This document shows, piece after piece, positions 53,697 through 64,000 of a DNA stretch of 64,000 bases. A program made the translations under genes and the position numbers. A model generated the notes under the pieces. That model had not been told where the DNA came from, did no database searches, and worked only from the letters and a program-made list of their open reading frames with translations. This DNA comes from Rhizohabitans arisaemae. Its GTDB lineage: Bacteria > Actinomycetota > Actinomycetes > Streptosporangiales > Streptosporangiaceae. Within the stretch, counting starts at the first letter, position 1, and each line of letters begins with the position of its first letter. The stretch covers positions 358,560-422,559 of the forward strand of contig NZ_BLRH01000014.1 in the NCBI RefSeq assembly GCF_025996515.1, in the 5' to 3' direction.

Positions 53697-54568
53697 GCGC
53701 GGTCAGCGGGCTGGTCGTGGTGGACAAGCCCGCGGGCTGGACTTCCCACGACGTGGTGGCCAAGATGCGCCGGATCGCGGGCACCCGCAAGGTGGGGCAC
53801 GCGGGCACCCTGGACCCGATGGCCACCGGGGTCCTGGTGATCGGGGTCGAGAAGGCCACCCGCCTGCTCGGCCATCTCGCGCTGACCAGGAAGGCATACG
53901 AGGGGACGATCCGGCTCGGCCGTACCACCTCGACCGACGACGCGGAAGGCGAGACGCTCGCCGAGGTGAGCGCGGCGGGGGTCGTCCCGGAGGCGATCGA
54001 GGCCGGGGTGGCCGCGCTGACCGGGGAGATCCTGCAGGTGCCGCCGCAGATCAGCGCGATCAAGGTGGAGGGCAGGCGGGCCTACAGCCGCGCTCGGGCC
54101 GGTGAGGCCGTGGCGCTCGCCGCGCGGCCGGTGACCGTGTACTCGATGCGGGTACGGGAGATCCGGACCCTGGGGGACCTGGTCGACGTCGACGTCGAGG
54201 TGGAGTGCTCCAGCGGCACCTACATCCGGTCGCTCGCCCGGGACCTGGGGGAGTCGCTCGGGGTGGGCGGTCACCTGACCCGTCTGCGCCGGACCCGCGT
54301 GGGGCCGTACGATCTGGGGCTGGCCAGGACCGTGGAGCAGCTCGCCGAGTCCTGCGAGATCCTGCCGATCGCCGACGCCGTCGCGGCGGCGTTCCCCCGC
54401 CGTGACGTGACCGAGGAGCAGGCCCGTTCCGTCGCGCACGGGGGGCGGCTGCCCTCGACGGGCGCCGGCCCCGGGCCGATCGGGGTGTTCGCGCCCGACG
54501 GCACGTTGCTCGCGCTGGTCGAGGAGGCCGGGCCGGTGGCCAAGTCGCTCGCGGTCTTCGTCCCCTGA
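53693..54568 (+). CDS. truB: tRNA pseudouridine-55 synthase TruB
   Basis: 291 residues from GTG 53693, overlapping the upstream stop in GTGA; longer in-frame readings run inside the nrnA gene and are excluded. SGLVVVDKPAGWTSHDVV and the catalytic motif KVGHAGTLDPMATGVL (Asp about residue 41) are diagnostic. A C-terminal PUA-like region follows. It modifies U55 in the T-loop of tRNAs. Confidence 0.95.
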   Translation: MSAVSGLVVVDKPAGWTSHDVVAKMRRIAGTRKVGHAGTLDPMATGVLVIGVEKATRLLGHLALTRKAYEGTIRLGRTTSTDDAEGETLAEVSAAGVVPEAIEAGVAALTGEILQVPPQISAIKVEGRRAYSRARAGEAVALAARPVTVYSMRVREIRTLGDLVDVDVEVECSSGTYIRSLARDLGESLGVGGHLTRLRRTRVGPYDLGLARTVEQLAESCEILPIADAVAAAFPRRDVTEEQARSVAHGGRLPSTGAGPGPIGVFAPDGTLLALVEEAGPVAKSLAVFVP

Positions 54569-54651
54569 GCCGGCGGCGATCCGATGTCGAGGCGCCGGGG
54601 CGGGCATGGGACGCTTGTCTGGCCGCAGACCGGCCAATGGAAGGGGCGAAG

Positions 54652-55605
54652 GTGCGAGGCTGGCACGGATTGGACGATGTCCCCGAGCGGTGGGGCAGGT
54701 CCATCGTCACGATCGGTGTGTTCGACGGGGTCCATCGGGGCCATCAGCGGGTGCTGGGACGGGCGGTGGACCTCGCCCGGGAGAACGGCAGGCCGGCCGT
54801 CGTGGTCACGTTCGACCCGCACCCCGACGAGGTGCTCCAGCCGGGTACCCGGGTCTCACAGCTGACCAGCCCGGCCTATCGCAACGAGCTTCTCGCCGGC
54901 CTCGGGGTGGACGCGGTCTGCGTGCTCCCGTTCACCGCCGGCCTCTCCCGGCTCGGGCCGGAGGAGTTCACGCAGTCCGTCTTGGTGGACCGGCTGCACG
55001 CGGCGGGGGTGATCGTGGGGGAGGGCTTCCGGTTCGGCCACAAGGCGTCGGGAACCGTCGAGACGCTGCGGATGCTGGGGGAGAAGCACGACTTCGAGGT
55101 GGAGGCGGTTCCGCTGCTCTCCGTCGATCGGACCGTGACCTCCAGCCGCATCCGGGAGTGCGTCGCCGCCGGGAAGGTCGAGGAGGCGACGCTCGCCCTC
55201 GGCCGTCCACATCGGGTCGAAGGCGTGGTCGTCCGGGGTCATCGACGCGGCCGGGCGCTGGGTTTCCCCACGGCCAACGTGGAGTCGCCGAGGTACACCG
55301 CGATCCCCGCCGACGGAGTTTATGCCGGCTGGCTCCGGTCCATCCCGGTCGGGGAGATCGCGCCCGCCTACGACGGGGAGCGCTGGCCCGCCGCCATCTC
55401 CATCGGGACGAACCCGACGTTCGCCGGGGTTCAGCGCACGGTCGAGGCCTACGCCCTCGACCGCGACGACCTTGAGCTCTACGGGGTGCACGTGGCGGTG
55501 GACTTCGGGGCGCGTCTGCGCGACACGCTGAAGTTCGACTCGATCGAGGCGCTGATCGAGCAGATGCACCGCGACGTGGAACAGGCCAGGGACCTGACGG
55601 GTTAG
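54652..55605 (+). CDS. ribF: Bifunctional riboflavin kinase/FAD synthetase
   Basis: 317 residues. GTG 54652 (MRGWHGLDDVPERWG) is preferred over ATG 54637 because GGAAGGGG lies just upstream of it and family members start this way. The N-terminal FMN adenylyltransferase domain has TIGVFDGVHRGHQ and TSSRIRECVAAG. The C-terminal flavokinase has GRALGFPTANVESP and DGVYAGW. Its last 4 bp overlap the convergent regulator gene, whose stop TTA (minus TAA) interlocks with TAG. Confidence 0.94.
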   Translation: MRGWHGLDDVPERWGRSIVTIGVFDGVHRGHQRVLGRAVDLARENGRPAVVVTFDPHPDEVLQPGTRVSQLTSPAYRNELLAGLGVDAVCVLPFTAGLSRLGPEEFTQSVLVDRLHAAGVIVGEGFRFGHKASGTVETLRMLGEKHDFEVEAVPLLSVDRTVTSSRIRECVAAGKVEEATLALGRPHRVEGVVVRGHRRGRALGFPTANVESPRYTAIPADGVYAGWLRSIPVGEIAPAYDGERWPAAISIGTNPTFAGVQRTVEAYALDRDDLELYGVHVAVDFGARLRDTLKFDSIEALIEQMHRDVEQARDLTG

Positions 55606-56594
55606 CCCGTCTTCTCTGGATCCAGGAAGAAGATCTGTCCGAATCTGTTCTGATAGCAGTACACCTGTCGGATCGCGGCCCACGGTTTGAGGGAGTTGCC
55701 GGTCAAGCCGACGCACAGTCCGCTGTGCAGGGCCTTGATCCGGAACCCGCCGGGTTTCTCCAGCGCGGGTACCAGCTCGAACCGCTCGCCGGCCCCGGTC
55801 TTCGCGCAGAAGTCGTCGGCGACGGTCGCGCCGATGAACGCACTCGACTCCTTCACCCCCATACAGCCCGGACCGAAGTCCGGGTGGTCCGTGGTGATCT
55901 GGTACTCGTCGCCCAGCCGGACCAGGGATCTCGTCGGCATCGCCTGGTCGCACGGGCCCTGCCAGAGCTCACCGGTCTCCAGCGTGGGCTTCTCGGTGAG
56001 GCAGAGGCCGGAGAGCGCGATCCGGAAGCGGTACGTACCGCTGGGCGGTAGCCCCTGTGCGGGGGAGGGGGACGCCGACGGCGAGGGTGAAGGGCTCGAA
56101 GCGCCGGAAGCGGAGGTCGTACCGCCCGTGTTGGAGACCACCACGATGGTGATCAGTACGACGGCGAGGGTGAATCCGGCGGACAGCAGGTACAGGCGGG
56201 GGTGGCGGGCCGGGTACCACGCGGGCCGCGTGGCCGGCTCCGGGACCGCCTCCGCCGGGGGAGCGTCGGCGTTCTCGTCCGCCGGCCCGGCGTCGGGGCT
56301 CGGCACGGGGGCGGTGAGAAGGTCCCGCCTGATCTCCAGCCAGGCGTCCACCCGTACCGTGGGTTCCCCGCACGCCCGGAGGAACGCGGAGACCAGCTCG
56401 GCGCGGGGGAGGGTGTCCCGGGTGAGCATGGTGGCGAGTGTGCTGGCGGGCAGGGAGTCGCCGTTCTCCGCGGCGCGGCGCTGGATGGTGCGGTAGGTGA
56501 GACCCGATCGGTCACGGAACAGGCGCAGCAGGGCGACGTACTCGGCGGGTGTTTGAGCGTGGGATGGGTCCGGGTCAGAGGCCACGTTGGTCAT
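55602..56594 (-). CDS. Membrane-anchored XRE regulator with extracellular RICIN-like domain
   Basis: 330 residues from ATG 56594, which has AGGAG 4 nt upstream on its strand. Residues 15-90 form an XRE-type HTH (AEYVALLRLFRDRSGLTYRTI then LPASTLATMLTRDTLPRAELV). A Pro-rich linker leads to one membrane span (about 155-178, LYLLSAGFTLAVVLITIVVV). After a Ser/Pro-rich stretch comes a C-terminal domain with several Cys and a ricin-type pattern (FRIKALHSGLCVGLTG, YCYQNRFGQIFFLD). This places the HTH inside and a possible carbohydrate-binding domain outside, so it may be a one-component transmembrane sensor. The ligand is unknown. Confidence 0.83.
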   Translation of the reverse strand: MTNVASDPDPSHAQTPAEYVALLRLFRDRSGLTYRTIQRRAAENGDSLPASTLATMLTRDTLPRAELVSAFLRACGEPTVRVDAWLEIRRDLLTAPVPSPDAGPADENADAPPAEAVPEPATRPAWYPARHPRLYLLSAGFTLAVVLITIVVVSNTGGTTSASGASSPSPSPSASPSPAQGLPPSGTYRFRIALSGLCLTEKPTLETGELWQGPCDQAMPTRSLVRLGDEYQITTDHPDFGPGCMGVKESSAFIGATVADDFCAKTGAGERFELVPALEKPGGFRIKALHSGLCVGLTGNSLKPWAAIRQVYCYQNRFGQIFFLDPEKTG

Positions 56595-57196
56595 CCGTCT
56601 CCTAGGGCCGGGACGCTGCGGCTTGCGCGCCTGCGACGCCGCCGGCCGATCAAAGGTGGCGCTGGTCAATCAGGAGATGAAATATGCAGAAATATTGACT
56701 TATGGGTAGTTCGTAGTTGTTCGTAGTTGTACGGAGTTGTTCGAAATACTTATCAACTCTGGTCGGCATCGCGCAGGATGATGGTGACACCCGGGGTGAG
56801 CAAGAGGTGTCAGAGGGCGCGCGTCGATGCCCGGTACAGTCCACGCGAACATGATCACATAGGTGAACCCTAAGACGGCGGGGGTGTTCACCTCATGTCT
56901 CGCAACCGGGCATCGACGCGCCGATCCCCTCCCGATCGGCCGGCCCGGCCCGTACCGGCGCTTTCGGCCCGCCATCCCGTACGGCCGCAGGCGGCGCGCG
57001 GAGTCTCCCGTGGTGGAATGTCCCATGGCGGACACGTGGGGATGGGGCGCTCGCCCACAGTGGTAGCCTTACATGTCGGCCTTGTATCGGCGGCATATCG
57101 TGCCGCCTGCCGGACGGCACGGCGACTGTAGGCACGCATGGTCGTTCGTGCAAATGACCACATTCACGCGTGTCCTTAGAAAAGTTGAGGAGAGCA
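56595..57196. other. Divergent intergenic region between the XRE-RICIN gene and rpsO
   Basis: It contains the phased repeats and an AT-rich patch (56680-56760). A 78-codon frame at 56895 is rich in Arg/Pro/Ala without a ribosome binding site and is not supported. The rpsO promoter should lie near the end, but I could not place it. Confidence 0.45.
56701..56743. repeat. 10-bp phased direct repeats upstream of the XRE-RICIN gene
   Basis: Units at 56711-56720 and 56721-56730 are identical (TCGTAGTTGT), with a variant at 56731-56740 (ACGGAGTTGT) and a weaker one just before. The 10-bp period keeps every copy on the same face of DNA. They lie about 110-150 bp before the start of the XRE gene. Confidence 0.65.
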
Positions 57197-57466
57197 GTGT
57201 CGCTCGACGCCGCCGCCAAGAAGGAAATCATCACCGCGTACGGCACCGGTGATGGCGACACCGGGTCGCCGGAGGTTCAGGTCGCTCTGCTGAGCAGGCG
57301 CATCAGTGAACTCACCGAGCACCTGAAGAGCCACAAGCACGACCACCACAGCCGCCGTGGTCTTCTTCTGCTTGTCGGCCGCCGCCGCCGGCTGCTGAAG
57401 TACCTGCAGAACAAGGATATCGCGCGGTATCGCTCGCTGATCGAGCGGCTGGGTCTGCGCCGATAG
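57197..57466 (+). CDS. rpsO: 30S ribosomal protein S15
   Basis: 89 residues from GTG 57197 ([11 protein letters not shown]), with GAGGAG 4 nt upstream; 89 residues is the normal family length. [21 protein letters not shown] and [22 protein letters not shown] are diagnostic. It binds 16S rRNA early in 30S assembly. It is followed by a terminator and then pnp, the usual order. Confidence 0.97.
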   Translation: MSLDAAAKKEIITAYGTGDGDTGSPEVQVALLSRRISELTEHLKSHKHDHHSRRGLLLLVGRRRRLLKYLQNKDIARYRSLIERLGLRR

Positions 57467-57474
57467 TTCGACGG

Positions 57475-57497
57475 GGGAGCGGCTCGGTGCCGCTCCC
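57475..57497 (+). terminator. Hairpin terminator between rpsO and pnp
   Basis: 9-bp stem (57475-57483 / 57489-57497, arm GGGAGCGGC) with loop TCGGT, followed by TTCTTATT. Confidence 0.8.
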
Positions 57498-57746
57498 TTC
57501 TTATTACCGGGCCACGGCGCGTCATGATCGTTGCGACGCGAAGTTGCCCGCAAACTGAATAGACCGAGAAAGTGCCCCGCGTCCGCACTGCAGCGCACCC
57601 GCTGCGTCGGAGTGGCCGGTCCTCGGTAGTGGCTTCCGGTAGACCGCATGACAACCGGGCGCTTCGATCGAAGACCGGCGCTGCACCTGACGAGGAGCTC
57701 TGGAGCGAGCAGAGACGCGGGCGACCTTGATTGAAGGAGGTCCCCC

Positions 57747-60065
57747 GTGGAGGGTGTCCACACAACGGAAGCCGTTCTCGACAACGGCGTATTCGGCACG
57801 CGTACCATCCGCTTCGAGACCGGCAGATTCGCCCGGCAGGCGGCCGGCTCGGCCGTCGTCTGTCTCGACGAGGAGACGATGGTGCTGTCGGCCACGACGG
57901 CGTCCAAGAACCCCAAGGAAAGCCTCGACTTCTTCCCGCTGACGGTGGACGTCGAGGAGCGGATGTACGCCGCGGGCCGTATCCCCGGCTCGTTCTTCCG
58001 CCGGGAGGGTCGTCCGTCCGAGGACGCGATCCTCACCTGCCGCCTCATCGACCGCCCGCTCCGCCCGAGCTTCGTCAAGGGGCTCCGGAACGAGATCCAG
58101 GTCGTGGCGACGGTGCTCGCGCTCAACCCCGACCACCTCTACGACGTCGTCGCGATCAACGCGGCGAGCCTGTCCACCCAGCTCGCCGGGCTGCCCTTCT
58201 CCGGGCCGATCGGCGGGGTGCGGGTGGCGCTGATCGACGCCCAGTGGGTGGCGTTCCCGACCCATCCCGAGCTGGAGCGGGCGACCTTCGACATGGTCGT
58301 CGCCGGCCGGGTGCTCCCGGACGGCGATGTCGCGATCATGATGGTCGAGGCCGAGTCCACCAAGGACACCCTGCGCCTGGTCGCCGAGGGTGCGGTCGCC
58401 CCCACCGAGGAGACGATCGCGCAGGGCCTGGACGCGGCGAAGCCGTTCATCAAGGTGCTGTGCGAGGCGCAGTCCCGGGTCGCCCAGGTGGCGGCGAAGG
58501 AGACGGCCGAGTATCCGATCTTCGTCGACTATCAGCAGGACGCGTACGACGCGGTCTCCGCGGCCGTCGGCTCCGACCTCGCCCGCGTCCTCACCATCGC
58601 CGGCAAGCAGGAGCGCGAGACCGAGCTCGACCGGGTGAAGGCGCTCGCCGCCGAGAAGCTGCTCGCCGACTTCGAGGGCCGGGAGAAGGAGATCGCCGCC
58701 GCCTACCGGGCGATCACCAAGAAGCTGGTCCGGGAGCGCATCCTCACCGAGGGCGTCCGGATGGACGGCCGGGGCACCAAGGACATCCGGCAGCTCGGCG
58801 CCGAGGTCCACCTGATCCCGCGGGTGCACGGCTCCGCCCTGTTCGAGCGCGGCGAGACCCAGATCCTGGGCGTGACCACGCTGAACATGCTCCGGATGGA
58901 GCAGATGATCGACACGCTCAACCCCGAGCGCACCAAGCGCTACATGCACAACTACAACTTCCCGCCGTACTCCACCGGTGAGACCGGCCGGGTGGGCTCG
59001 CCCAAGCGCCGCGAGATCGGCCACGGCGCCCTGGCCGAGCGGGCGCTGCTGCCCGTCCTGCCGACCCGCGAGGAGTTCCCGTACGCGATCCGCCAGGTCT
59101 CGGAGGCGCTCAGCTCCAACGGCTCGACGTCGATGGGTTCGGTCTGCGCCTCGACGATGTCCCTGCTGGACGCCGGCGTCCCGCTCAAGGACATGGTCGC
59201 CGGTATCGCGATGGGCCTGATCGGCGAGGGCGACCAGTACGTCACGCTCACCGACATCCTCGGAGCCGAGGACGCCTTCGGCGACATGGACTTCAAGGTG
59301 GCCGGCACCCGGGACGTGATCACCGCGCTCCAGCTCGACACCAAGCTCGACGGCATCCCCGCCTCGGTCCTGGCCGCCGCGCTGAAGCAGGCGCGCGGCG
59401 CCCGCCTGGCGATCCTGGACGTGATGCAGGAGGCGATCGACACTCCGGCGGAGATGAACCCGACCGCGCCGCGCATCATCACGATCAAGGTCCCGGTCGA
59501 CAAGATCGGCGAGGTCATCGGACCCAAGGGCAAGATGATCAACCAGATCCAGGACGACACCGGCGCCGAGATCACCATCGAGGACGACGGCACCATCTAC
59601 ATCGGTGCCACCGACGGCCCGTCCGCCGAGGCCGCCCGGTCCGCCATCAACGCGATCGCCAACCCGCACATGCCGGAGGTCGGCGAGCGCTACCTGGGCA
59701 CGGTCGTGAAGATCGCCGCATTCGGCGCCTTCGTGTCGCTCCTCCCCGGCAAGGACGGGCTCCTGCACGTCTCGCAGATCCGCAAGCTGCACGGCGGCAA
59801 GCGGATCGAGAACGTCGAGGACGTCATGTCGGTCGGGGAGAAGGTGCAGGTCGAGATCGCCGAGATCGACCAGCGGGGCAAGCTCTCCCTGGTTCCGGTG
59901 GAAGTCGTCGAGCGGGAGGCCGCCGAGCGCGCCGAGCGGGACACCTCGTCCCCGGAGGCCGGCTCCGCCCGTACCGAACCGTCGGCCGACGAGCCGTCGG
60001 CGCCCCCGCGGCGGACCAGGACCCGTACCCGCGGCGGACGCGACGACCGCGACCGCAACTCGTGA
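57747..60065 (+). CDS. pnp: Polyribonucleotide nucleotidyltransferase (PNPase)
   Basis: 772 residues from GTG 57747, with AAGGAGG upstream. Two RNase PH domains ([52 protein letters not shown]), a helical linker, a KH domain ([21 protein letters not shown]) and an S1 domain ([20 protein letters not shown]) are present in order. It degrades RNA phosphorolytically and in actinomycetes (GPSI) also adds 3' tails. The Arg/Ser-rich C-terminus is an extra. The stop overlaps the start of the M16 gene. Confidence 0.97.
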   Translation: MEGVHTTEAVLDNGVFGTRTIRFETGRFARQAAGSAVVCLDEETMVLSATTASKNPKESLDFFPLTVDVEERMYAAGRIPGSFFRREGRPSEDAILTCRLIDRPLRPSFVKGLRNEIQVVATVLALNPDHLYDVVAINAASLSTQLAGLPFSGPIGGVRVALIDAQWVAFPTHPELERATFDMVVAGRVLPDGDVAIMMVEAESTKDTLRLVAEGAVAPTEETIAQGLDAAKPFIKVLCEAQSRVAQVAAKETAEYPIFVDYQQDAYDAVSAAVGSDLARVLTIAGKQERETELDRVKALAAEKLLADFEGREKEIAAAYRAITKKLVRERILTEGVRMDGRGTKDIRQLGAEVHLIPRVHGSALFERGETQILGVTTLNMLRMEQMIDTLNPERTKRYMHNYNFPPYSTGETGRVGSPKRREIGHGALAERALLPVLPTREEFPYAIRQVSEALSSNGSTSMGSVCASTMSLLDAGVPLKDMVAGIAMGLIGEGDQYVTLTDILGAEDAFGDMDFKVAGTRDVITALQLDTKLDGIPASVLAAALKQARGARLAILDVMQEAIDTPAEMNPTAPRIITIKVPVDKIGEVIGPKGKMINQIQDDTGAEITIEDDGTIYIGATDGPSAEAARSAINAIANPHMPEVGERYLGTVVKIAAFGAFVSLLPGKDGLLHVSQIRKLHGGKRIENVEDVMSVGEKVQVEIAEIDQRGKLSLVPVEVVEREAAERAERDTSSPEAGSARTEPSADEPSAPPRRTRTRTRGGRDDRDRNS

Positions 60066-61378
60066 GCACAGCCGTTCTGCACCCGGGCGGGGACGGGTCC
60101 GGCGTCGTCCGGCGCACCGTCCTCCCCGGTGGGCTCAGAGTGATCACCGAGACCATGCCCACGGTACGGAGCGTCGCCGTCGGCGCCTGGGTGGGCATCG
60201 GCTCGCGTGACGAGGCCCCCGAGCACATGGGGGCCACGCACTTCCTGGAGCATCTGCTCTTCAAGGGCACCCCGAAGCGGGACGCGCTGGAGATCTCCGC
60301 GGCCGTCGAGGGCATCGGCGGGGAGATCAACGCGTTCACCGGCAAGGAGTACACCTGCTACTACGCACGGGTGCTCGACACCGACCTCCCGCTCGCGATC
60401 GACGTCCTCGCCGACGTGGTGACCTCGGCGCTGATCGATCCGGAGGACGTCGTCTCCGAGCGTGAGGTGATCCTCGAAGAGATCGCTATGCACGACGACG
60501 AGCCCTCCGACGTCGTCCACGAGCAGTTCTCCGAGGCGCTCTTCGGCGACACGCCGCTGGGGCGCCCGACCCTGGGGACCGTCGAATCGATCAACGACAT
60601 CTCCCGGGACAGGATCGCCGAGTACTACCGGCGCTACTACACGCCGCCCAAGACCGTCTTCTCGATCGCCGGGAACATCGACCACGATCTGGTGGTCTCG
60701 CTGATCGCGGCGGCCTACGACCGGGCGGGCGGGCTCGGCACGCCGGACACGCCGCCCGAGCCGCCGCGGCTGACCGGGGAAGGCGCGCTGCCCAGGCCGG
60801 GCGTCCGGGTGTTCTCCCGGGCGACCGAGCAGGCCAACCTGGTCCTCGGCACGATCGGCATCGACCGCAACGACGACCGGCGTTTCGCGCTCGGTGTGCT
60901 GAACGCCGCGCTCGGCGGGGGGATGTCCTCGCGGCTCTTCCAGGAGATCCGGGAGAAGCGCGGGCTGGCCTACTCGGCCTACAGCTACACCTCGCAGTAC
61001 GCGGACACCGGGCAGTTCGGGGTCTACGTCGGCTGTCTCCCGTCCAAGATCGACGATGTCCTGGCGATCTGCCGGGACGAGCTGGGCCGGGTCCTCGCCG
61101 ACGGGCTCACCGATGAGGAGATCGAGCGGGGTAAGGGGCAGATGCGCGGTGGCCTCGTCCTCGGGTTGGAGGACACCGGGTCCCGGATGTCGCGGATAGG
61201 GAAGAGCGAGCTGGTCTACGAGCGGCTGATGTCGGTCGAGGAGATCCTCGAGCGGATCCAGGCCGTGACCCGTGCGGAGATCGAGGGGATCGCCCACGAG
61301 GTGCTGACCCGGCCGCGGACCCTCGCGGTGATCGGGCCCTACAAGGACAAGGATTTCTCCGCCGCGATCGCACTCTGA
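60062..61378 (+). CDS. M16 family zinc peptidase (processing-peptidase-like)
   Basis: 438 residues from GTG 60062, overlapping the pnp stop in GTGA. The inverted zinc motif HFLEH gives His60, Glu63 and His64, with the distal Glu in the following [15 protein letters not shown] region. The R/Y pair of M16B ([23 protein letters not shown]) is present near residue 300. It is coupled to pnp, as in most actinobacteria. Substrates are unknown. Confidence 0.93.
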   Translation: MSTAVLHPGGDGSGVVRRTVLPGGLRVITETMPTVRSVAVGAWVGIGSRDEAPEHMGATHFLEHLLFKGTPKRDALEISAAVEGIGGEINAFTGKEYTCYYARVLDTDLPLAIDVLADVVTSALIDPEDVVSEREVILEEIAMHDDEPSDVVHEQFSEALFGDTPLGRPTLGTVESINDISRDRIAEYYRRYYTPPKTVFSIAGNIDHDLVVSLIAAAYDRAGGLGTPDTPPEPPRLTGEGALPRPGVRVFSRATEQANLVLGTIGIDRNDDRRFALGVLNAALGGGMSSRLFQEIREKRGLAYSAYSYTSQYADTGQFGVYVGCLPSKIDDVLAICRDELGRVLADGLTDEEIERGKGQMRGGLVLGLEDTGSRMSRIGKSELVYERLMSVEEILERIQAVTRAEIEGIAHEVLTRPRTLAVIGPYKDKDFSAAIAL

Positions 61379-61562
61379 CGGAACATCGCATGCCGGCGCT
61401 CACCTGCGGTGGGTGCCGGTTTCCTCATCTTTGAGACCTATTCCGGCGCGGCGTAGTAGCCCTTTGGTGGTACCCAGAAATGGCACTTCGGGGGAACGCG
61501 GTACGGGCCATTCGATCGTTACCGTCCTCTTGACCGGATTCATTTGCGCAAGGGGGTCCAAA

Positions 61563-61609
61563 GTGGCTGAGAAGCCGAAATTTCGTGAGTTCTTGGGTTG
61601 GTCGGGGTA

Positions 61610-61610
<1 letters not shown>
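61563..61610 (+). CDS. 15-codon leader ORF overlapping the desaturase start
   Basis: GTG 61563 with AAGGGGG about 7 nt upstream begins a short frame encoding VAEKPKFREFLGWSG and stopping at TAG 61608-61610. The final G is also the first base of the desaturase start GTG 61610 (TAGTG). The ribosome binding site and stop-start overlap suggest a translated leader that couples into the desaturase. It may regulate translation or encode a small peptide. It is too short to judge by codon use. Confidence 0.45.
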
Positions 61611-63467
<1,857 letters not shown>

Positions 63468-63481
63468 GTCACGCCTGTGCG

Positions 63482-63505
63482 AACCCCCGCGATCCTGCGG
63501 GGGTT
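63482..63505 (+). terminator. Hairpin terminator after dapB
   Basis: 9-bp stem (63482-63490 / 63497-63505, arm AACCCCCGC) with loop GATCCT, followed by a T-containing tail. Confidence 0.82.
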
Positions 63506-64000
63506 TGGTGGTGGTTGAGGCGGGGTAGGAATCAAAGGTTGGTCCCGGATTGGGTAACAGTCTGATCGCGAACCCCTCCGGAAGACGCCGATAACGGCCC
63601 TGACCTGGGATGTTGGTCATCCGGCAGGGATTTGACGCTTAGGCCGAGGGCGCTTAATGTTCTCTTCGCCAGGGGATGAGCGGAGGCCGGAAGGCCCCCG
63701 AAACCCCGGGCGAACCCCAGACAACGAGTCTCCGGCTCATCGGGTTTCCCGGTAGGTCGGTGTTTCTCCACGTGCACGCGAGCAACTTGGTTGATCGACT
63801 GGACAACGGGGAAGCGGTTCGGTAAGTTAGAGGGGTTGTCCCTGAAAAGGGGAGACGAAATTCTAGCAGATTTCAGAGTCTGGTGGATTTGACACCGGAT
63901 CGGGAGAATGTAGAATTAAGTCACAACAGAACGGAAGACGCTCCGGGCGGTCGAGACTCCGGTGGAGACCGAGCGGTGTGCGTGCGTTCCTTGAGAACTC
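63506..64000. other. rrn upstream and leader region, 16S gene not reached
   Basis: No protein gene is supported. The AT-rich region after about 63780 leads into the rrn promoter and leader. A second upstream promoter (for example near TTGATC at 63791) is possible but unclear. The 16S rRNA gene should begin shortly beyond the window. Confidence 0.6.
63889..63916 (+). promoter_or_regulatory. rRNA operon promoter
   Basis: TTGACA (63889-63894), a 16-bp spacer and TAGAAT (63911-63916) form a near-consensus sigma-70-type promoter. The window ends in the sequence CCTTGAGAACTC, part of the conserved leader that precedes 16S rRNA genes in actinomycetes. Confidence 0.8.

Noticed and set aside
56895..57131. 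78-codon frame before rpsO
   Set aside because: Arg/Pro/Ala-rich composition typical of chance frames in GC-rich DNA, and no ribosome binding site.
63532..63777. Minus-strand 81-codon frame upstream of the rrn promoter
   Set aside because: No start signal, and it lies in the rrn upstream region.

Overview
The window is high-GC actinobacterial DNA with many GTG and TTG starts and strong AGGAGG-type ribosome binding sites. The housekeeping order proS / rimP-nusA-ylxR-infB-(DUF503)-rbfA-nrnA-truB-ribF / rpsO-pnp-M16 peptidase / dapB is typical of filamentous actinomycetes. The protein sequences look like Streptosporangiales (Streptosporangiaceae), but that assignment is my inference. The window opens inside a secreted-protease gene and ends in the leader of an rRNA operon, just before a 16S rRNA gene.

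1-8.7 kb: a cluster of secreted serine proteases. Three trypsin-like paralogues surround one S8 subtilase, and strong hairpin terminators follow most of them. The first paralogue is cut by the window edge and has Asn where its sisters have the catalytic Ser. 8.7-10.1 kb: a minus-strand HTH/TPR-like regulator.

10.9-29.7 kb: an accessory toxin region. A 3906-residue secreted RHS/YD-repeat protein has about ten N-terminal repeats, a LamG-like insert, an Asn-Lys-Gly linker, a HINT self-cleaving domain and an unrecognised C-terminal toxin candidate. Directly downstream are a candidate immunity gene, a DUF5819-HTTM pair resembling the SdpA/SdpB arrangement, a DUF4259 gene, a small four-Cys secreted protein, a class II glutamine amidotransferase and a VOC protein. 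Between them lie broken copies of the RHS YD region (two), of the HTTM 3' end (two) and of a RelE/HigB-like gene (one). This pattern suggests repeated recombination of toxin-immunity cassettes.

30-42.9 kb: an oversized DUF222/HNH protein; a NarL-type two-component system transcribed leftward; three lipoproteins sharing one N-terminal domain, one of which carries a penicillin-binding/beta-lactamase-like domain; a ferredoxin-NADP reductase; a second S8 protease; and a hypothetical protein. Two perfect CRP-type palindromes lie in the gaps upstream of secreted proteases.

43-64 kb: core genes. A membrane protein and proS; a minus-strand lipoprotein/DUF4439 pair; the nusA-infB translation cluster through ribF; a membrane-anchored XRE-RICIN regulator preceded by helically phased repeats; rpsO, pnp, and an M16 peptidase; a 15-codon leader ORF whose stop overlaps the start of a fatty acid desaturase; dapB; and the rrn promoter.
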